This document shows positions 49,936 to 59,144 of a stretch of DNA of 63,067 nt, one piece after another (positions within the stretch are counted from its first letter, which is position 1; each line of letters opens with the position of its first letter). The notes under the pieces are model-generated. The model did not search any database and was not told the origin of the DNA. It was given only the letters and a program-made list of their open reading frames with translations. The DNA comes from Candidatus Electronema sp. (lineage in GTDB: Bacteria > Desulfobacterota > Desulfobulbia > Desulfobulbales > Desulfobulbaceae), in NCBI GenBank assembly GCA_026645415.1, contig JAPEVH010000066.1:1-63067 (forward strand). The letters are read 5' to 3'. A program made the translations under genes and the position numbers.

Positions 49936-50226
49936 AGTAGTATTCCTCCTTAAACAATAAAAAAACAGATGTATTGTACTGTTGTAGAAATCCTGTTGGC
50001 ACCGCCTTGTATTTTGAAGAAGAGACAGGCTAGGGACGCTTCCCTGAGCCGATCAGCCTAAGTGCGGCGGAGAAAGTTCAGAAGACAAGAAGGGCGTTTT
50101 ATGATAGATGCAGACTACGAAGGGGCGGTGGCAGACTGCGGACTTCCTGCTAACCAATCTACCAGTTAGGACAATGACAGGTCAAGCCGCATTCCAAGGA
50201 GACTGACCACAAACAGGACTTCAGCG
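49936..50226. other. intergenic region, no gene supported
   Basis: About 290 bases between dapB (start at 49935) and cutA (end at 50227), both minus strand. There is a small hairpin AGGGA-CGCT-TCCCT at 50032-50045. No coding frame, RNA gene or clear terminator stands out. Confidence 0.6.
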
Positions 50227-50544
50227 TTAACCGCATTCCTGCTCTATCCAATGTAAATACGCAGGTAAACCATCTGTAATCGGCATGTGGATGATCTCCG
50301 GTACTTCATAGAGATGGTTTGCCAGAATGACTTCCTGCACTTTGGCATACAAGGAGCATTTTGTTTTGATCAGGACCAGCGTTTCCGCATCACTCTTCAC
50401 CTTACCTTGCCAATGGTAAGAGCTTTGGATTGGCATGACCTGCACACAGGCAGCGAGACGCTGGGTAAGCAAGCTCTCAATAATCTGCTTGCCGTTGCTT
50501 TCATCGGCAAAGGTAGTGATAACTATGCAGTATTCTTGACTCAT
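50227..50544 (-). CDS. cutA: CutA-family divalent-ion tolerance protein
   Basis: A 105-residue trimeric PII-like protein: CIVITTFADESNGKQIIESLLTQRLAACVQVMPIQSSYHWQGKVKSDAETLVLIKTK, with the central LAACV and YxWQGKV strands, ending VPEIIHMPITDGLPAYLHWIEQE. It is linked in the family to copper and other ion tolerance, although the mechanism is unclear. Follows argB by about 124 bases on the same strand. Confidence 0.93.
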   Translation of the reverse strand: MSQEYCIVITTFADESNGKQIIESLLTQRLAACVQVMPIQSSYHWQGKVKSDAETLVLIKTKCSLYAKVQEVILANHLYEVPEIIHMPITDGLPAYLHWIEQECG

Positions 50545-50638
50545 ATTCAGTCTCTTGCAATGTTCACGGCGAATTAGGAGGTGAAAAACGTTCTCCTTGA
50601 AGGGCCTTTTTTTAGGCTGCTCAATCCTAAGCTAATGG

Positions 50639-50658
50639 GAGAGGCAGAGCCGCCTCTC
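50639..50658. promoter_or_regulatory. hairpin GAGAGGC-GCCTCTC between argB and cutA
   Basis: Seven-base perfect arms with loop AGAGCC, ten bases past the argB stop. On the minus strand no T-run follows, so it may be a processing or pausing hairpin rather than a terminator. Confidence 0.35.
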
Positions 50659-50667
50659 TTTGCCTGT

Positions 50668-51552
50668 TTATCGCGTAACCTCTGTGCCAATACCTTTATC
50701 CGTGAAAACCTCCAGCAAAATGGCGTGTTCTTGGCGGCCATCAATAATATGGGCCTTGTTCACGCCCCCGTTAATCGCGGAAGCACAGCAGCGCAGCTTA
50801 GGAATCATCCCGCCTTTGATCGTCTCATCGGCAATCAGTGACTCAATCGAGTTCAGAGCAATGGAGGAAAGCAACTCGCCTTGGCTATCTTTTACGCCTT
50901 CTACATCGGTGAGAAGAATCAATTTGGCTGCCTTCAGCTCTGCGGCAATAGCTCCAGCTACCAGATCGGCATTAATGTTGTAGGCTTGGCCGTCCTCACC
51001 TACACCAACTGGCGCGATTACTGGAATAAAATCCTTGGCATCCAAGGTCTCCAGAATGTCTGGGTTGATTCTGGTCACTTCTCCAACTTGACCCAAATCA
51101 ATCAGCTCTGGCGGGGCGCTCTCGGTTTCTGGCTTGCCAAGCACCTTCATTTTCTTGGCTTGCACCAAATCGCCATCACGACCTGATAAACCAACAGCTC
51201 TACCACCACAATGGTTAATCAGACTAACGATCTCTTTGTTCACCTTGCCGACTAAGACCATCTCCACCACATCCATAGTTGCGCCGTCTGTAACTCGCAT
51301 CCCTTGAATATAGCTGGAGGTAATCTGCATCTTTTTTAAAAACTCGTTGATCTGCGGCCCACCACCATGAATAATCACTGGATTGATCCCTATATACTTG
51401 AGCAGGATCACATCCAAAGCAAAATTCTTTTTTAACTCTTCATCAACCATAGCGTGGCCACCGTACTTAATGACCACTGTTTTTCCGTTGAACTCTCTCA
51501 GATAAGGCAGAGCTTCGATTAACACTCTTGCCTTAGACAGCTCCTGCTGCAT
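50668..51552 (-). CDS. argB: acetylglutamate kinase ArgB
   Basis: Phosphorylates N-acetyl-L-glutamate, the second step of arginine synthesis in the cytoplasm. It is 294 residues: [51 protein letters not shown] (phosphate-binding HGGGPQI), [45 protein letters not shown] and [46 protein letters not shown]. The extended N-terminus ([20 protein letters not shown]) is the type found in arginine-feedback-inhibited enzymes. It is divergent from lptA. Confidence 0.96.
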   Translation of the reverse strand: MQQELSKARVLIEALPYLREFNGKTVVIKYGGHAMVDEELKKNFALDVILLKYIGINPVIIHGGGPQINEFLKKMQITSSYIQGMRVTDGATMDVVEMVLVGKVNKEIVSLINHCGGRAVGLSGRDGDLVQAKKMKVLGKPETESAPPELIDLGQVGEVTRINPDILETLDAKDFIPVIAPVGVGEDGQAYNINADLVAGAIAAELKAAKLILLTDVEGVKDSQGELLSSIALNSIESLIADETIKGGMIPKLRCCASAINGGVNKAHIIDGRQEHAILLEVFTDKGIGTEVTR

Positions 51553-51681
51553 GGCATGACTCCAATAAGGTTATAAAACGCGGCTTTTCTTCTATGAACA
51601 GGGAGATGGAAAGACTTTACATTTCCAAAAGAACCCTGTATCTTTTATCTTTACTTTCTCGGCAAAAAATAGACGCAAGGC

Positions 51682-51693
51682 TTGTACGTACAA
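51682..51693. promoter_or_regulatory. perfect 12-bp palindrome upstream of lptA
   Basis: TTGTACGTACAA is its own reverse complement and lies 37 bases before the lptA ATG, in the argB-lptA divergent spacer. A plausible operator; no protein is known for it. Confidence 0.35.
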
Positions 51694-51729
51694 TTGCCTT
51701 ATTACAACACGATTCAGACAGGGACAGCA

Positions 51730-52257
51730 ATGTATTTTTTTTCACGCTCCGCCCGGCAGCTCCTAGCCATTGCCCTGACCGCTGCTTTTATGGCCTCAGC
51801 AGGGCCAGCTTTTTGTAAAGAAAAGGGAGGCGAAGATTCGCCGATCAATATTGAAGCAGACCACATGGTCTCGAAAGAGCAAAGTAATACGGTTGTCTTC
51901 ACCGGCAACGTTGATGCCAGTCAAGGCAAGATTACTATCCGCACTGATGAGATGACTGTGCATTATGTAGAAAATAATAATCCAAACAAGCAGAAGAAGA
52001 AATCCAGCAAGGTGGAACGACTGGTCTGCATTGGTAATGTAGAAGTCACCCAAGATGACTGGCTGGGTACTGGCGAGCGCATGGACTATTATGCAGACAC
52101 CCGCAAAGTAGTTCTTACCGGTAACGCCAAAGCCTGGCAGGGAAAAAACATGGTTTCCGGGAAGACCATTACCTATTATATGGACGAAAAACGTTCAGAA
52201 GTTGAGCAGGATCCAAATCAACAGGGCCGGGTCAAGGCGGTCATTCAGCAGAATTAA
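51730..52257 (+). CDS. lptA: LptA-type periplasmic LPS-transport protein
   Basis: A 175-residue exported OstA/LptA-like protein. The signal peptide (about 1-31, LLAIALTAAFMASAGPAFCKEKG) precedes beta-jellyroll strands PINIEADHMVSKEQSNTVVFTGNVDASQGKITIRTDEMTVHYV, then VCIGNVEVTQDDWLGTGERMDYYADTRKVVLTGNAKAWQGKNMVSGKTITYYM. It bridges LPS from the inner membrane to LptD. It starts at ATG 51730 (longer frame lacks export logic) and lies three bases before lptB. Confidence 0.92.
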   Translation: MYFFSRSARQLLAIALTAAFMASAGPAFCKEKGGEDSPINIEADHMVSKEQSNTVVFTGNVDASQGKITIRTDEMTVHYVENNNPNKQKKKSSKVERLVCIGNVEVTQDDWLGTGERMDYYADTRKVVLTGNAKAWQGKNMVSGKTITYYMDEKRSEVEQDPNQQGRVKAVIQQN

Positions 52258-52260
52258 TCT

Positions 52261-52992
52261 ATGAGTTCTGTGTCTGTTCTGGAGACCAGTAATCTGGTCA
52301 AGGAGTACCGTTCCCGCCGGGTAGTTGATCAGGTTAGCCTTCAGGTGCAGAGCGGCTCGATAGTTGGCCTGCTAGGGCCAAACGGAGCGGGCAAAACCAC
52401 CACTTTTTATTCGATAGTTGGTTTTATCAGGCCCAGTTCTGGACTGATCATTCTCAATGGCGAAGACATCAGCGAGCTACCCATCCACCAGCGGGCTGCT
52501 AAAGGAATCACCTATTTAGCGCAAGAGCCATCTGTTTTTAAAAAGCTGACTGTAGAGGAAAACATCCGCATTGTCTTAGAGCCGCTTGGTCTGAGCAAGA
52601 ACGAGATCAGAAGCCGCATCCAAGAGCTAATGGCCGAGTTGAAGATTGAGCATCTGGCCAAAAACAAGGGCCATGCGCTGTCTGGTGGCGAACGGCGGCG
52701 AGTGGAGATTATGCGGGCCTTGGCAGTGCGGCCCCGCTTTATTCTTTTAGATGAACCTTTTGCAGGAGTAGATCCGCTTTCTGTAGCTGATCTGCAACAG
52801 ATCATTCGCGCTCTCAAAGCCAGAGGTCTTGGTATTCTGATTTCTGACCATAATGTCCGGGAGACCTTGCAAGTCTGTGATTTTGCCTATATCATGAATA
52901 GTGGCCAGATACTCACCAGCGGCGCAGCCAGCGATATTATCCGCAGTGAGTTGGCCAAGAAAATGTATCTTGGCAAGAATTTCACCCTCTGA
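52261..52992 (+). CDS. lptB: LptB ATPase of the LPS export system
   Basis: A 243-residue ABC ATPase driving LPS extraction with LptFG. Walker A GPNGAGKTT (about residues 39-47), Q-loop YLAQEPSVFKKLTVEENI, signature LSGGERRRVEIMRALAV and Walker B FILLDEPFAGVDP; it ends with SDHNVRETL and KKMYLGKNFTL, the LptB C-terminus. It is in the canonical lptA-lptB-rpoN-ptsN order. Confidence 0.97.
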   Translation: MSSVSVLETSNLVKEYRSRRVVDQVSLQVQSGSIVGLLGPNGAGKTTTFYSIVGFIRPSSGLIILNGEDISELPIHQRAAKGITYLAQEPSVFKKLTVEENIRIVLEPLGLSKNEIRSRIQELMAELKIEHLAKNKGHALSGGERRRVEIMRALAVRPRFILLDEPFAGVDPLSVADLQQIIRALKARGLGILISDHNVRETLQVCDFAYIMNSGQILTSGAASDIIRSELAKKMYLGKNFTL

Positions 52993-53070
52993 GCACGCCC
53001 GGATGAACAACAATAGGCAGTATTTCTATAACAGACGTGTATCTATGCTGTCTCACGCTGCTGATCTCTT

Positions 53071-54534
53071 ATGAGTTTGGAACTTCGGCAGCAGCTCAAA
53101 CTGACCCAAAAGCTGGTCATGACCCAGCAACTCCGCCAAGCGATTCAGCTTCTTCAGATGAATCGGCTGGAGTTGTCTAATGCGCTTCAGGTTGAGATGG
53201 AGCAGAATCCAATGCTGGAGGAAGTGGCCAGCAGTTTGGAGCAAGAAAGCAGCAAGCAAGAATCCTTGTCAGCAGTTGAAGAAGCAGTGAACACTGGGGA
53301 AGAAATACAGGTCACAGCACAGGTGGTGGGTGATAGCCCCGCAGCAGTAACAGAAGTGAACTGGGAGGATTATGCGAACAACTTTGATGCTGATTTCTCC
53401 TTTGCTCATGAGGCACCGCCCACGGATGCCCCTTCCCGTTTTGATTTCCTTTCTGCGACACCTGGTTTAACCGCCTTTCTTGCTTGGCAGCTCTCCCATT
53501 TAAGCTTAAATGAGCTGGACTTGGCGATTGCCCGTTGCATTCTCGGCAATCTGAACAGTCATGGTTTTCTTGAAGCAGATATTATTGATATCTGTACGGA
53601 AACGAGCTGTTCTGAAGAAGAGGCCGAAGCAATGCTGCGACTGATGCAGAGCTTGGACCCGCCTGGTATTGCTGCTCGGAGTCTTCAGGAATCACTCCTC
53701 CTCCAGCTCGAACGAAGAGGTTTAGAAGAAGATAGTCTGATTTGGCGAATTGTGGCAAACTGCATGAATGAGCTTACTACCCGCAATTTTGCTGCCATTG
53801 CTCGACAACTTGGCTCTACAGTCCGGGCGGCCCAGCAAGCAACAGCGGTTCTGTCTGAACTGACTCCCTATCCAGGTAATGAATACAGCAACGAGCAAGC
53901 GCAGTACATCAGCCCAGATGTCTATGTGGTTAAAATCGAGAATCAGCTTGTTGTCCAGCTCAACAGTGAGGAATTACCTCAAGTACAACTGTCCACTGTC
54001 TATCAAGAAATGCTCGCTCAAAAACTGGGTACTGAAGCAAAAGAATATCTTCAGGATAAAAAGCGAAATGCGCAGCTCTTGCTCAATGCCCTAGAGTATC
54101 GAAAAAGCACTATCTGTCGAGTGATGGAGAGTATCGTCAAGTACCAAGAGGAGTTTTTTGAGAAAGGGGCAAGTGCGCTAAAACCATTGGTCCTTAATGA
54201 TGTGGCAAGGGACATTGGTGTGCATGAATCTACGGTCAGCCGAGCTACAGCGAATAAATACGTACACACTCCGCAGGGGCTGTACGAACTAAAATATTTT
54301 TTCTCTACTGCCGCTGCCGCATCGGATACTGGCGAGGAGTTAACCTCAGAATCTATCAAGCAGCGACTTAATCACCTCATTCGCTCCGAGGATCCAGCCA
54401 AACCCTATAGTGATAACAAATTAGCCGAACTGCTGGAGCAAGAAGGTATTAAGTTGGCTCGCCGCACAGTAGCTAAGTATAGAGAACAGATGAAGATTCT
54501 TCCGGTTAAACATCGCCGTCACCGGAAAGATTAA
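53071..54534 (+). CDS. rpoN: RNA polymerase sigma-54 factor RpoN
   Basis: A 487-residue sigma-54. Region I is MSLELRQQLKLTQKLVMTQQLRQAIQLLQMNRLELSNAL with an acidic region II after it. The core-binding domain begins around residue 130 (LTAFLAWQLSHLSLNELDLAIARCILGNLN). The HTH segment is DIGVHESTVSRATANKYVHTPQGLYELKYFFS. The RpoN box is ARRTVAKYRE near the end. It directs transcription from -24/-12 promoters with AAA activators. An hpf gene, usual between rpoN and ptsN, is absent. Confidence 0.97.
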   Translation: MSLELRQQLKLTQKLVMTQQLRQAIQLLQMNRLELSNALQVEMEQNPMLEEVASSLEQESSKQESLSAVEEAVNTGEEIQVTAQVVGDSPAAVTEVNWEDYANNFDADFSFAHEAPPTDAPSRFDFLSATPGLTAFLAWQLSHLSLNELDLAIARCILGNLNSHGFLEADIIDICTETSCSEEEAEAMLRLMQSLDPPGIAARSLQESLLLQLERRGLEEDSLIWRIVANCMNELTTRNFAAIARQLGSTVRAAQQATAVLSELTPYPGNEYSNEQAQYISPDVYVVKIENQLVVQLNSEELPQVQLSTVYQEMLAQKLGTEAKEYLQDKKRNAQLLLNALEYRKSTICRVMESIVKYQEEFFEKGASALKPLVLNDVARDIGVHESTVSRATANKYVHTPQGLYELKYFFSTAAAASDTGEELTSESIKQRLNHLIRSEDPAKPYSDNKLAELLEQEGIKLARRTVAKYREQMKILPVKHRRHRKD

Positions 54535-54573
54535 ATCATCATAACAGGAGAACAAGGGAAAGGCAGGCAACTA

Positions 54574-55041
54574 ATGATAGAGCTGACCGAAGAAGGAATT
54601 ATTCTTGAACTGAAGGCCAGAACTAAGGAAGAACTGCTTTACGAAATGGCCATTGTTGCCCAGCAGCAGTTTCCTCATGTTCAGGTTAAGACAGTATGCC
54701 AAGCTCTGTTAGAGCGAGAACAAATTGGTTCCACAGGTATAGGAGGAGGTATTGCTATTCCGCATGGCAAGCTGCCGGGCCTACCAAATCTCCTCCTCTG
54801 TTTTGGCAGGTCAGTGCGAGGAATCCCCTTTGAAGCGAAAGACAAACTGCCTGTTCATCTCTTTGTTATGATCCTCTCACCTGTAGATATGGCTGGCAAA
54901 TACCTACAAACTTTGGGAAAAATAAGCAGGTTACTTAAAGATGAAACTGTCCGAGGTAAACTGCTTCAGGCGGCGAGTACAGAAGCTGTGCAGCAACTCT
55001 TCAACACTTCACCGCCTGAAAATACAATCAGCCCTCTTTGA
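54574..55041 (+). CDS. ptsN: PTS IIA-type regulatory protein PtsN
   Basis: A 155-residue fructose/mannitol-type IIA domain: KTVCQALLEREQIGSTGIGGGIAIPHGKLPGLPNLLLCFGRS, with the phosphorylated His in AIPHGK (about residue 67), and VHLFVMILSPVDMAGKYLQTLGKISRLLKD. PtsN acts in nitrogen/potassium regulation through a PTS-Ntr phosphorelay. The gene overlaps the convergent DAHP synthase end by 14 bases. No npr/ptsP is visible here. Confidence 0.93.
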   Translation: MIELTEEGIILELKARTKEELLYEMAIVAQQQFPHVQVKTVCQALLEREQIGSTGIGGGIAIPHGKLPGLPNLLLCFGRSVRGIPFEAKDKLPVHLFVMILSPVDMAGKYLQTLGKISRLLKDETVRGKLLQAASTEAVQQLFNTSPPENTISPL

Positions 55042-56392
55042 TCATTTCAGCAATTCTAAAGGCCATCTCCAGTGATTGCTCTGCGTTGAGCCGTGGGTCA
55101 CAGGCTGTGCAGTAGTTGCGCCCCAGATGCTCGTCGCTGAGACCGCTTGCCCCGCCAGTGCATTCGGTCACTTCGCCGGTTTTTTCATCCTTGCCGGTCA
55201 GCTCGAAATGCACTCCACCTGGCACAGCTCCTTCTGCCCGACAGATAGCAAAGAATTGCTGCAACTCCGCAAGAATATCTTCAAAGCTACGAGTTTTGCA
55301 GCCGCTCAACGATTTGCGGATATTTCCGTGCATGGGGTCGCAGCACCAGAGTACGTTCAGTCCTGCTGCCTGCACTGCTCGGATGAGCGGTGGCAGGAAC
55401 TGTTCAACCTTACCTGCGCCAAAACGGGCAATCAGGGTTATTCGACCTTCTTTGTTATCTGGATTAAGCCGCTGAATCACTTGCATGATTTCATTTGGTT
55501 CATGCTTTGGGCCAACCTTCATGCCAAGCGGATTGCGTACCCCACGCAAAAATTCAATATGCGCCCCGTCGAGCTGGCGAGTACGATCACCAATCCAGAG
55601 CATGTGGCCAGAGCAGTCATACCAGCGGTTAGGCACCTCATCTTCAGAGTCAACGCGGGCCAACGCTTCCTCATAATCCAAGAACAGAGCCTCGTGAGAG
55701 GTAAAAATATCCACCTCTTTAATCTGCGGCATATCGGTATGGATACCAATGTTCTCCATGAATTTTAAGGTACTGTCAATCTGCCTAGCAATGCTCTGCT
55801 CATAGTCACCACCAACTGGTGAATTTTTAACAAACTCCTGATTCCACTTATGCACGTTGTGCAGGGAACTGAATCCGCCTTGAGCAAAGGCGCGCAATAA
55901 ATTGAGGGTGCTCGCGGAAAGATAGTAGCCCTTGAGTAGTCGCTGTGGGTCAGCCTGGCGTGCTTCTGGTGTTGCCTCGACAGAATTGCACATGTCGCCC
56001 CGATAGCTGAACAACTCTACCCCATTAACCCTCTCAGTAGGACTGGAGCGCGGCTTGGCATACTGACCAGCCATACGCCCAACCTTGATTACGGGTTTTC
56101 CGCCTGCATAGGTAAGGATAGCAGCCATTTGCAGCAAAACTTTAAGGGTGCTTTTGATATTCGGAGCAGTGCAGCGGGCAAACTCCTCTGAGCAGTCACC
56201 GCCTTGTAGGAGGAATGCCTCTCCCTTTGCGGCCTTGGCCAGCATTGCTCTGAGGTCGCGAATCTCGCCTGCGGCCACCAGTGGTGGCAATTGAGATAAG
56301 TCTTCAGTTGCCTGCTTGAGTTCCTCTTCCGGCCAGTCAGGTTGCTGTAAGGCCGTTTTGTTTTTCCAAGATGATTTGTTCCACGTAGTCAT
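55028..56392 (-). CDS. class II 3-deoxy-7-phosphoheptulonate (DAHP) synthase
   Basis: First enzyme of the shikimate pathway, condensing PEP with erythrose 4-phosphate. At 454 residues it is the plant/actinobacterial class II type: FLLQGGDCSEEF, KPVIKVGRMAGQYAKPRSSPTE, YRGDMCNSVEATPEAR, SSLHNVHKWNQEFV, FTSHEALFLDYEEAL, GVRNPLGMKVGP, RFGAGKVEQFLPPLI, WCCDPMHGN and HFELTGKDEKTGEVTECTGG. Allosteric control is not visible. It lies 36 bases downstream of the DUF4276 gene on the same strand, so read-through from that unit is possible. Confidence 0.95.
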   Translation of the reverse strand: MTTWNKSSWKNKTALQQPDWPEEELKQATEDLSQLPPLVAAGEIRDLRAMLAKAAKGEAFLLQGGDCSEEFARCTAPNIKSTLKVLLQMAAILTYAGGKPVIKVGRMAGQYAKPRSSPTERVNGVELFSYRGDMCNSVEATPEARQADPQRLLKGYYLSASTLNLLRAFAQGGFSSLHNVHKWNQEFVKNSPVGGDYEQSIARQIDSTLKFMENIGIHTDMPQIKEVDIFTSHEALFLDYEEALARVDSEDEVPNRWYDCSGHMLWIGDRTRQLDGAHIEFLRGVRNPLGMKVGPKHEPNEIMQVIQRLNPDNKEGRITLIARFGAGKVEQFLPPLIRAVQAAGLNVLWCCDPMHGNIRKSLSGCKTRSFEDILAELQQFFAICRAEGAVPGGVHFELTGKDEKTGEVTECTGGASGLSDEHLGRNYCTACDPRLNAEQSLEMAFRIAEMIKEG

Positions 56393-56428
56393 AGCGTTGT
56401 TTGCAAGGGTTGAAATTTATGGCTCTTT

Positions 56429-57118
56429 CTAAAGCTGCTCAAGCGTGGTCAGCCATTGGTCAAAATGAGGGCAGCTCCGACGCATGGCCGGAATTCCTAT
56501 GGTTTCAGCAATGGTCTTGCCCATTGCAATTTTCCGGCGGTATTCGACATTCATCAGCGCAGAAATTCTTTTGGAAGGCGCGGTTTCTGGGCCGTCATTA
56601 ATTTCTTCCGGGCTGGTATATTCGGCAAGAATCTGCTGCACACGCTGCGGCTCAACATTGATTTTTTCCGCCAAGACAACGGGATCACTGAAGAGCAGGG
56701 CTTCAAATTCGTGCATGGAGATGTACGGAATGAAACGGCAGTCGGCATTATTGCCGCCGAAATTCTCAACGATCTTCCAGCGCGTCGCATCTTCCAGCAG
56801 CTCGACTTTTTTGGCGGCGGGCAGCGCGGCTCCACTTTGCGTTTGGCTTCTGATCTGCTCTTTGCCCGGCCAGTCAGAATCAATTCTGAAATAATCAAAC
56901 ATCGTTGACACGTAAGTGTCAGACCGCTGCTTGAGGAAATTGCCGATATCGTTCTTTGCCCGCTCAAAGCGGATATCGCCGCCTTTATGTCCGCTCTTGC
57001 CGATTAACGCAGCGTGGATAAATATTCCTTTGACTGCCATATTTGGCGCAAGAATGTCACGTACAAAGGTTTGTTCAGTTGGCCCTTCCGCAATGATGAA
57101 GACCTCAATCCGCCTCAT
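56429..57118 (-). CDS. DUF4276 family (TOPRIM-like) protein paired with an AAA ATPase
   Basis: About 229 residues. The N-terminal MRRIEVFIIAEGPTEQTFV carries the Glu of TOPRIM-like motifs. FDYFRIDSDWPG offers the acidic DxD-type pair, YISMHEFEALLFSDP is a DUF4276 signature, and the C-terminal TAPSKRISAL is also family-like. Relatives are nuclease-like partners of OLD/RloA-type ATPases. ATG 57118 overlaps the ATPase gene end by 14 bases, so translation is coupled and the pair probably forms a complex. Confidence 0.82.
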   Translation of the reverse strand: MRRIEVFIIAEGPTEQTFVRDILAPNMAVKGIFIHAALIGKSGHKGGDIRFERAKNDIGNFLKQRSDTYVSTMFDYFRIDSDWPGKEQIRSQTQSGAALPAAKKVELLEDATRWKIVENFGGNNADCRFIPYISMHEFEALLFSDPVVLAEKINVEPQRVQQILAEYTSPEEINDGPETAPSKRISALMNVEYRRKIAMGKTIAETIGIPAMRRSCPHFDQWLTTLEQL

Positions 57119-58244
57119 GCGCAGGGCCTCCTGCAACAATGCCTCTGCGCCAGAGGTCGCCTAAAGAATAATCTTCAAGCCATGCTGAAAGATCCTGCTC
57201 ATCCAGCCGCTTGAAGACAGATGCGCTTTTTTCTCTGGTGACAACAACCACATCTTCCGGCTGAAAGCAGTCAACCAAGGCCGGAGACTGCGTGGAGACA
57301 ATAAGTTGTGTTTTTTCCGCCGCCGCCTGAATCAGTTCCGCCAATATTTCGATAGCGTAAGGATGAAGTCCCAATTCAGGCTCATCAATAATCATCGTTG
57401 AGGGCGGATTCGGCTGAAGCAATGCTGTGGCAAGGCAGATGAAACGCAGTGTGCCGTCAGAAAGATGATATGGCCTCAGCGGATAATCAGAGCCTTTCTG
57501 ATGCCAGTTCAACCGTACTTTCTCTTGAGCGTCTGGTTTCAGAATGAAATCACCAAAAAATGGCGCAACCAAACTAACAGAATCAATTATTTGCCGATAT
57601 GAATCAGTACAATATTCTTTTAAAGAATATAGAAACGGAGCGATATTAGCTGCGTTAAACCGGAGATATTCCGTGTCGTCAATGGTCTCGGAGCGACGCA
57701 TTGGCGCAATTGGCACATCCTTGCTGGTATCGTGAAAATGGTAAATCTTCCATGAAGAAATAGCATGATAAACGTAATATGAAGCACTACGATACCCAGA
57801 AGCTCTTGGTTTATTTTTATCTTCAAGCAATTCTGGTTTAGAATATCCGCTGCCTAATTCCCACCATTTTGCTTTTCCGCCAGCATAATATCTTGCTTCA
57901 TCAGAAATATAGAAAACTTCTTCCACAGTAGGAACCAGTTTAAAACGATAGCCGTTCTTGCCAAACATTGTTTCGACTTCAATCAAAGGTGTGACATACG
58001 ATCCATTGAACAAAAAGGCATCACTGCCGCCGCCGCCGACAATATACGATTGCAGGCTTGTATTGGCAAGGCCGGGCAGCGGCAGTTCCATCATGGCCCG
58101 CAGCAGGCGGAAAAAATCAATGAAATTGCTTTTTCCCGCCCCGTTGCCGCCAATCAGAACATTCAGCTTCGCCAGCTCGAAATTCTCCAGCGACTGAATG
58201 GACTTGAAGCCTTTTATGGTCAGCTTGTCTAATGATTGCGGCAT
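57105..58244 (-). CDS. AAA_21/OLD-type ATPase
   Basis: A 379-residue SMC-like ATPase: LDKLTIKGFKSIQSLENFEL, Walker A GGNGAGKS (residues 32-39), a long middle insertion, the signature YHLSDGTLRFICLATALL, Walker B STMIIDEPELGLHP (about residue 281) and VSTQSPALVDCFQPEDVVVV. No TOPRIM domain is fused; DUF4276 next door supplies it. This split arrangement recalls RloA-RloB, AriA-AriB (PARIS) and similar phage-defence pairs. ATG 58244 was preferred to TTG 58268. Confidence 0.88.
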   Translation of the reverse strand: MPQSLDKLTIKGFKSIQSLENFELAKLNVLIGGNGAGKSNFIDFFRLLRAMMELPLPGLANTSLQSYIVGGGGSDAFLFNGSYVTPLIEVETMFGKNGYRFKLVPTVEEVFYISDEARYYAGGKAKWWELGSGYSKPELLEDKNKPRASGYRSASYYVYHAISSWKIYHFHDTSKDVPIAPMRRSETIDDTEYLRFNAANIAPFLYSLKEYCTDSYRQIIDSVSLVAPFFGDFILKPDAQEKVRLNWHQKGSDYPLRPYHLSDGTLRFICLATALLQPNPPSTMIIDEPELGLHPYAIEILAELIQAAAEKTQLIVSTQSPALVDCFQPEDVVVVTREKSASVFKRLDEQDLSAWLEDYSLGDLWRRGIVAGGPAHEAD

Positions 58245-58251
58245 GACAAAT

Positions 58252-58641
58252 TCACGAACCCACGCCAAAATTCCGCAGTGCGGTACGGAATGCGTTGAAT
58301 GGACTCAAGATAGTATCGCCAAACAGGATAATGTAGCCGAACCAGTGGTAGAAAGTCAGTGATTGGTCCATTTTCCAGACTAGATAGCAGAGCAGAACTG
58401 TAGCGACCACCAGCCCAATCACGGAAGTGAGTACATGTGTCATGAAAACGCCTTCGCTGATGTCGCCAGATTTAAAAAATTCAGCAAAGAGAACAAACAC
58501 GCCAAGACCGATCAAGACAAATCCAGGAACCCCATCCAAGCGTATTTCTACAATCTGTGCTCCCACCAGATAGATGATAATCAGAAACGTCCAAGGAATT
58601 TTATTAAAAACCGCTGCGATGCCGCTGTTAGAATTCGTCAT
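58252..58641 (-). CDS. small multi-pass membrane protein of unknown function
   Basis: A 129-residue protein with three or four hydrophobic helices (WTFLIIIYLVGAQIVEI, GFVLIGLGVFVLFAEFF, VLTSVIGLVVATVLLCYLVWKM, FYHWFGYIILFGD). A ribosome-binding site CAGGAGG precedes ATG 58641. It lies seven bases upstream of the ATPase gene on the same strand, so the three may be one unit. No family is recognised. Confidence 0.65.
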   Translation of the reverse strand: MTNSNSGIAAVFNKIPWTFLIIIYLVGAQIVEIRLDGVPGFVLIGLGVFVLFAEFFKSGDISEGVFMTHVLTSVIGLVVATVLLCYLVWKMDQSLTFYHWFGYIILFGDTILSPFNAFRTALRNFGVGS

Positions 58642-58694
58642 ACAATCCTCCTGTGTTGGTCATGCCTTGCTGTTCATGGATACACAATACACCA

Positions 58695-59132
58695 TTAGGC
58701 TGTCGCCTCATGTTCCTCAGTTGCTGGGTCAAAAGAAACCTCCATTGCCCGCACCGGACAGCCAGTGACACAAAGACCGCAGGCTGTACATTTTTCAGGA
58801 TCAAAGCCCACCTGCATTGAGGTCTGTTCAATATACAGCGCACCAACCGGGCAGATACCTGTACAAGCTCCGCACTGGAAGCATTTTTTTTCGTCTCGAT
58901 GTACTCGCCCGGCAATGCGCTCGACTCTAACCCCAAGACTTTTCAAGTAATCAATAGCTGCGCGGATATTTTCTTTAAGCCCCTTTAGCTTTAAAACTAA
59001 GTAACCATCGCGCTGTGGAAGAATTTCAGCTTTAAGAATATTGAACTCCACATCATAATGCTTGACGAGCTGACAGATAACAGGCTGCTCAGAGTTCTCT
59101 TTAGGATAACTGAGATGGTAAATTCTGGTCAT
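58695..59132 (-). CDS. NIL domain-2x[4Fe-4S] ferredoxin
   Basis: A 145-residue protein. Residues 1-75 form a NIL domain (ferredoxin-like alpha/beta fold first seen after methionine ABC ATPases: YDVEFNILKAEILPQRDGYLVLKLKGLKENIRAAIDYLKSLGVRVER). Residues about 80-130 hold two 4Fe-4S motifs, CFQCGACTGICPVGAL and CTACGLCVTGCPVRAM. NIL-ferredoxins often occur near methionine or homocysteine synthesis genes in anaerobes, but no such gene is visible here. Confidence 0.93.
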   Translation of the reverse strand: MTRIYHLSYPKENSEQPVICQLVKHYDVEFNILKAEILPQRDGYLVLKLKGLKENIRAAIDYLKSLGVRVERIAGRVHRDEKKCFQCGACTGICPVGALYIEQTSMQVGFDPEKCTACGLCVTGCPVRAMEVSFDPATEEHEATA

Positions 59133-59144
59133 GGTTTCCAGTTG

